Origin: Gammaproteobacteria bacterium
GTDB taxonomy: Bacteria; Pseudomonadota; Gammaproteobacteria; Steroidobacterales; Steroidobacteraceae
Assembly (NCBI GenBank): GCA_005877965.1
Contig: VBNP01000018.1
Location: 1 to 7,992 of the forward strand
Length of the DNA: 7,992 nucleotides
Reading direction: 5' to 3'
Shown: piece by piece, positions 6,237 through 7,992 of the stretch
Position numbering within the stretch: position 1 is the stretch's first letter
Layout: each line of letters begins with the position of its first letter
Notes under the pieces: generated by a model
The model's input: the letters and a program-made list of their open reading frames with translations, nothing else
Told to the model about the DNA's origin: nothing
The model's database searches: none
Translations under genes and position numbers: made by a program

Positions 6237-7252
6237 ACCGGCGCGCGGTGGGGGTCACGGCCGCATGCGCGCTGGTGCTGGCGGCGGTGGGAGGGTATCT
6301 GTGGCGAGCGCGCGGCGCCGACGACCCCAACGCCGCGCTCGCACTGTCGGGCAACGTGGACGTGCACCAGGTGGAGCTTGCCTTGCGCGTGACCGGCAGG
6401 ATCTCGCAGCTGAACGTGCAGGAGGGCGACAAAGTCAGCGCGGGCGAAACGCTCGGACAACTCGACCGCGTGCCGTTTGCCACCGACGTCGCCGCCGGCA
6501 AGGCGGATGTGGCTCAGGCGCAGGCCCAGCTGGACAAGACCGAGCGCGGCTACCGCGTGGAGGAGATCGCCCAGGCGCGCGCTACCGTAGCGCAGCGCGC
6601 CGCCGACCTCGACAACGCGCGCGTGACGCTGCAGCGCCAGCAGCAGCTGGTGGCGGGGGGCCTGGTCACTCACCAGCAGATCGACGACGCGCAGGCGCGG
6701 GTGCGTCAGAGCGAGGCGCAGCTCGCCGTGGCACGTGATCAGCTCACCCTGGAGTTGCGCGGCTCGCGCATCGAGGACATCGAAACCCAGAAGGCCCTGC
6801 TGGCCGCAGCCGAAGCGCGCCTCGAGAAGGCACAGACCGCGCTGTCGGATGCCACGTTGCTCGCGCCGAGCGCCGGCATCATTTCCGTGCGCGCGCGCGA
6901 GGTCGGCGCGATCGTCCAGGCCGGACAGACCGTCTACACGCTGACGCTGAACGATCCGGTGTGGATCCGCGCGTACGTGCCGCAGCCGCGCTTGGGGCGC
7001 ATCAAGCCCGGGATGGCGGTCACCGTGAGCATCGACTCGATGCCGGGCAGACACTACGACGGCACGGTGGGCTTCATCTCGCCGGATGCCGAGTTCACCC
7101 CCAAGACCGTGCAGACCGATCAGGTGCGCGACGATCTGGTGTTCCGCATCCGCGTGATCGCCAGCGATCCCGACAATGTGTTCCGGCAGGGCATGCCGGT
7201 GACGGTGCGGGTGCCGGCCGCGCAGCGACCGGCGCTGGCGCGCAATCACTGA
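6233..7252 (+). CDS. ybhG: YbhG-type HlyD-family membrane-fusion protein
   Basis: This 339-residue periplasmic adaptor of an ABC exporter is close in layout to E. coli YbhG (about 332). The N-terminus has one hydrophobic anchor or uncleaved signal (about 5-24). A beta strand GNVDVHQVELALRVTGRI and half of a biotinyl-lipoyl domain follow. A long alpha-helical coiled coil, about 87-205 and rich in Ala, Gln and Glu, contains GYRVEEIAQARA, a YbhG-like stretch. The second lipoyl half (DATLLAPSAGIISVRAREVG) and the beta-barrel domain come next. The C-terminal pattern VGFISPDAEFTPKTVQT, then RIRVI and FRQGMPVTV, is diagnostic of this group. The protein should link the inner-membrane ABC pump to the outer-membrane channel. 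GTG 6233 is the only usable start, because in-frame stops at 6158 and 6179 exclude longer versions. Its own Shine-Dalgarno is only a G-run (6220-6224), so coupling to the preceding short ORF is plausible. The ATPase gene follows after 14 nt. Confidence 0.88.
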   Translation: MNRRAVGVTAACALVLAAVGGYLWRARGADDPNAALALSGNVDVHQVELALRVTGRISQLNVQEGDKVSAGETLGQLDRVPFATDVAAGKADVAQAQAQLDKTERGYRVEEIAQARATVAQRAADLDNARVTLQRQQQLVAGGLVTHQQIDDAQARVRQSEAQLAVARDQLTLELRGSRIEDIETQKALLAAAEARLEKAQTALSDATLLAPSAGIISVRAREVGAIVQAGQTVYTLTLNDPVWIRAYVPQPRLGRIKPGMAVTVSIDSMPGRHYDGTVGFISPDAEFTPKTVQTDQVRDDLVFRIRVIASDPDNVFRQGMPVTVRVPAAQRPALARNH

Positions 7253-7253
7253 A

Positions 7254-7260
7254 GGGGAGG
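7254..7260 (+). promoter_or_regulatory. Ribosome binding site choosing GTG 7267
   Basis: GGGGAGG lies six bases before GTG 7267, immediately after the ybhG stop. This spacing makes GTG 7267 the start of the ATPase gene. Later in-frame GTG codons lie inside or just before the domain and lack such a site. Confidence 0.65.
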
Positions 7261-7266
7261 TCCCGG

Positions 7267-7992
7267 GTGGGCTTCTCAGCAGCGGCAGCCCCCGCGCCGC
7301 CGGCGGCGCGGGTGGTCGGATTGGTGAAGACCTTCGGCGCCGCGAACGCGCTCGCCGGGATCAGCGCGGCGCTCCCGGCCGGGGAAATCCTCGGGCTGGT
7401 GGGTCCGGACGGGGCGGGCAAGACGACTCTGATCCGCCTCCTCGCGGGCCTGATGGAGCCCACTGCCGGGACGGTCGAGGTGCTCGGTAGCACGCCGCGC
7501 GCCGAAGGCGGCACCACCCAGGCGCAGACCGGTTACATGCCGCAGCGCTTCGGGTTGTACGAGGATCTCTCGGTGCTCGACAATCTCAACCTGTACGCCA
7601 ACCTGCGCGCTCTGGATGCCGCGACGCGCCGGCAGCGCTTCGCGGAGTTGCTGCGCTTCACCGACCTCAGCCCGTTCACGGGGCGCCTCGCCGGCGATCT
7701 GTCTGGCGGCATGAAACAGAAGCTCGGACTCGCATGCGCGCTGCTCGGACGCCCGCGCCTGTTGCTGCTGGACGAGCCCGGCGTGGGGGTCGACCCGCTG
7801 TCGCGTCGCGAGCTGTGGCGCATGGTGAACGAGCTCCTCGCGGGCGGGGTCACGGTGCTGTGGTCGACCGCCTACCTTGAAGAGGCCGAGCGCTGCGCAC
7901 ACATCTGGTTGCTCGATGGCGGGCGGTTATTGTACGACGGGGCGCCGGCGCGCTTGAGCGAGCGGGTACGCGGGCGCGTGTTCCGGCGCCGC
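7267..7992 (+). CDS. ybhF: YbhF-type ABC transporter ATPase, first NBD (3' truncated)
   Basis: The 242 codons present cover one complete nucleotide-binding domain, and the frame is open at the window end. It carries Walker A GPDGAGKTT (46-54, K52), a Q-loop Gln93 in GYMPQRFGLYEDL, signature LSGGMKQ (145-151), and Walker B LLLLDEP with D169 and catalytic E170. The motifs GPDGAGKTT, FTGRLAG, LSGGMKQKLGLAC and DEPGVGVDPLSRRELW match the first half of E. coli YbhF closely. That protein is a tandem ATPase of about 578 residues, so a second NBD is expected beyond the window. The H-loop position reads STAYLEEAE, with Ala202 in place of His; E. coli YbhF as I recall has Ser there. The N-terminus has about 14 extra Ala/Pro-rich residues before the first strand. 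With YbhG and YbhS/YbhR permeases it should power export across the envelope. In E. coli this system is linked to drug and cation efflux; the substrate here is unknown. Confidence 0.88.
   Translation, partial: MGFSAAAAPAPPAARVVGLVKTFGAANALAGISAALPAGEILGLVGPDGAGKTTLIRLLAGLMEPTAGTVEVLGSTPRAEGGTTQAQTGYMPQRFGLYEDLSVLDNLNLYANLRALDAATRRQRFAELLRFTDLSPFTGRLAGDLSGGMKQKLGLACALLGRPRLLLLDEPGVGVDPLSRRELWRMVNELLAGGVTVLWSTAYLEEAERCAHIWLLDGGRLLYDGAPARLSERVRGRVFRRR

Noticed and set aside
4697..7249. Very long antisense reading frame (850 codons) across the permease and ybhG
   Set aside because: It is opposite two clear genes. Its translation is dominated by Arg, His, Ala, Gly and Gln with no domain, as expected when GC-rich codons remove antisense stops. 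It also spans an intergenic region without any start signal.
1..7992. CRISPR arrays, insertion sequences, tRNA or rRNA genes, phage genes
   Set aside because: No spaced direct repeats, transposase motifs, terminal inverted repeats, tRNA-like cloverleaf or rRNA segments were recognised by eye. Nearly all the sequence is accounted for by the six main genes.

Overview
The window is high-GC DNA (roughly two thirds G+C by eye), densely packed, with every credible gene on the + strand. Gene content suggests a Gram-negative member of the Pseudomonadota, most likely a gammaproteobacterium. The pointers are a GlcF-type glycolate oxidase subunit close to the E. coli form, a YbhG/YbhF-type envelope exporter, and a c-di-GMP response regulator with GGDEF and EAL domains. 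The phylum is inferred from protein similarity recalled by eye, not from a search.

Region 1 (1-3432) is a signalling pair. The 5'-truncated gene encodes a membrane sensor histidine kinase (periplasmic CHASE4-like region, one visible transmembrane segment, HAMP, non-canonical HNLGN H-box, HATPase). It is followed 8 nt later by a REC-GGDEF-EAL response regulator. The likely logic is that the kinase senses an envelope signal and phosphorylates the regulator, which then makes or degrades c-di-GMP.

Region 2 (3433-6094) is a two-gene unit: glcF (two [4Fe-4S] motifs plus two CCG domains) and an APC-superfamily amino-acid permease whose start overlaps the glcF stop by 8 nt. The glcD and glcE partners are not in the window next to glcF.

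Region 3 (6095-7992) has a 138-nt spacer, a possible 20-codon leader ORF, a ybhG-like membrane-fusion protein, and the first ATPase domain of a ybhF-like ABC protein that runs off the window end. In E. coli the same order (ybhG, ybhF, ybhS, ybhR) encodes an efflux ABC transporter, so the permease genes probably lie just downstream.

No tRNA, rRNA, CRISPR array, insertion sequence or prophage gene was seen. The window looks mostly like ordinary chromosomal sequence. The points worth a second look are small: altered c-di-GMP motifs, the orphan glcF, the coupled leader ORF before ybhG, and the missing H-loop histidine in the YbhF-like first ATPase domain. I see no clear sign of a wholly new system.
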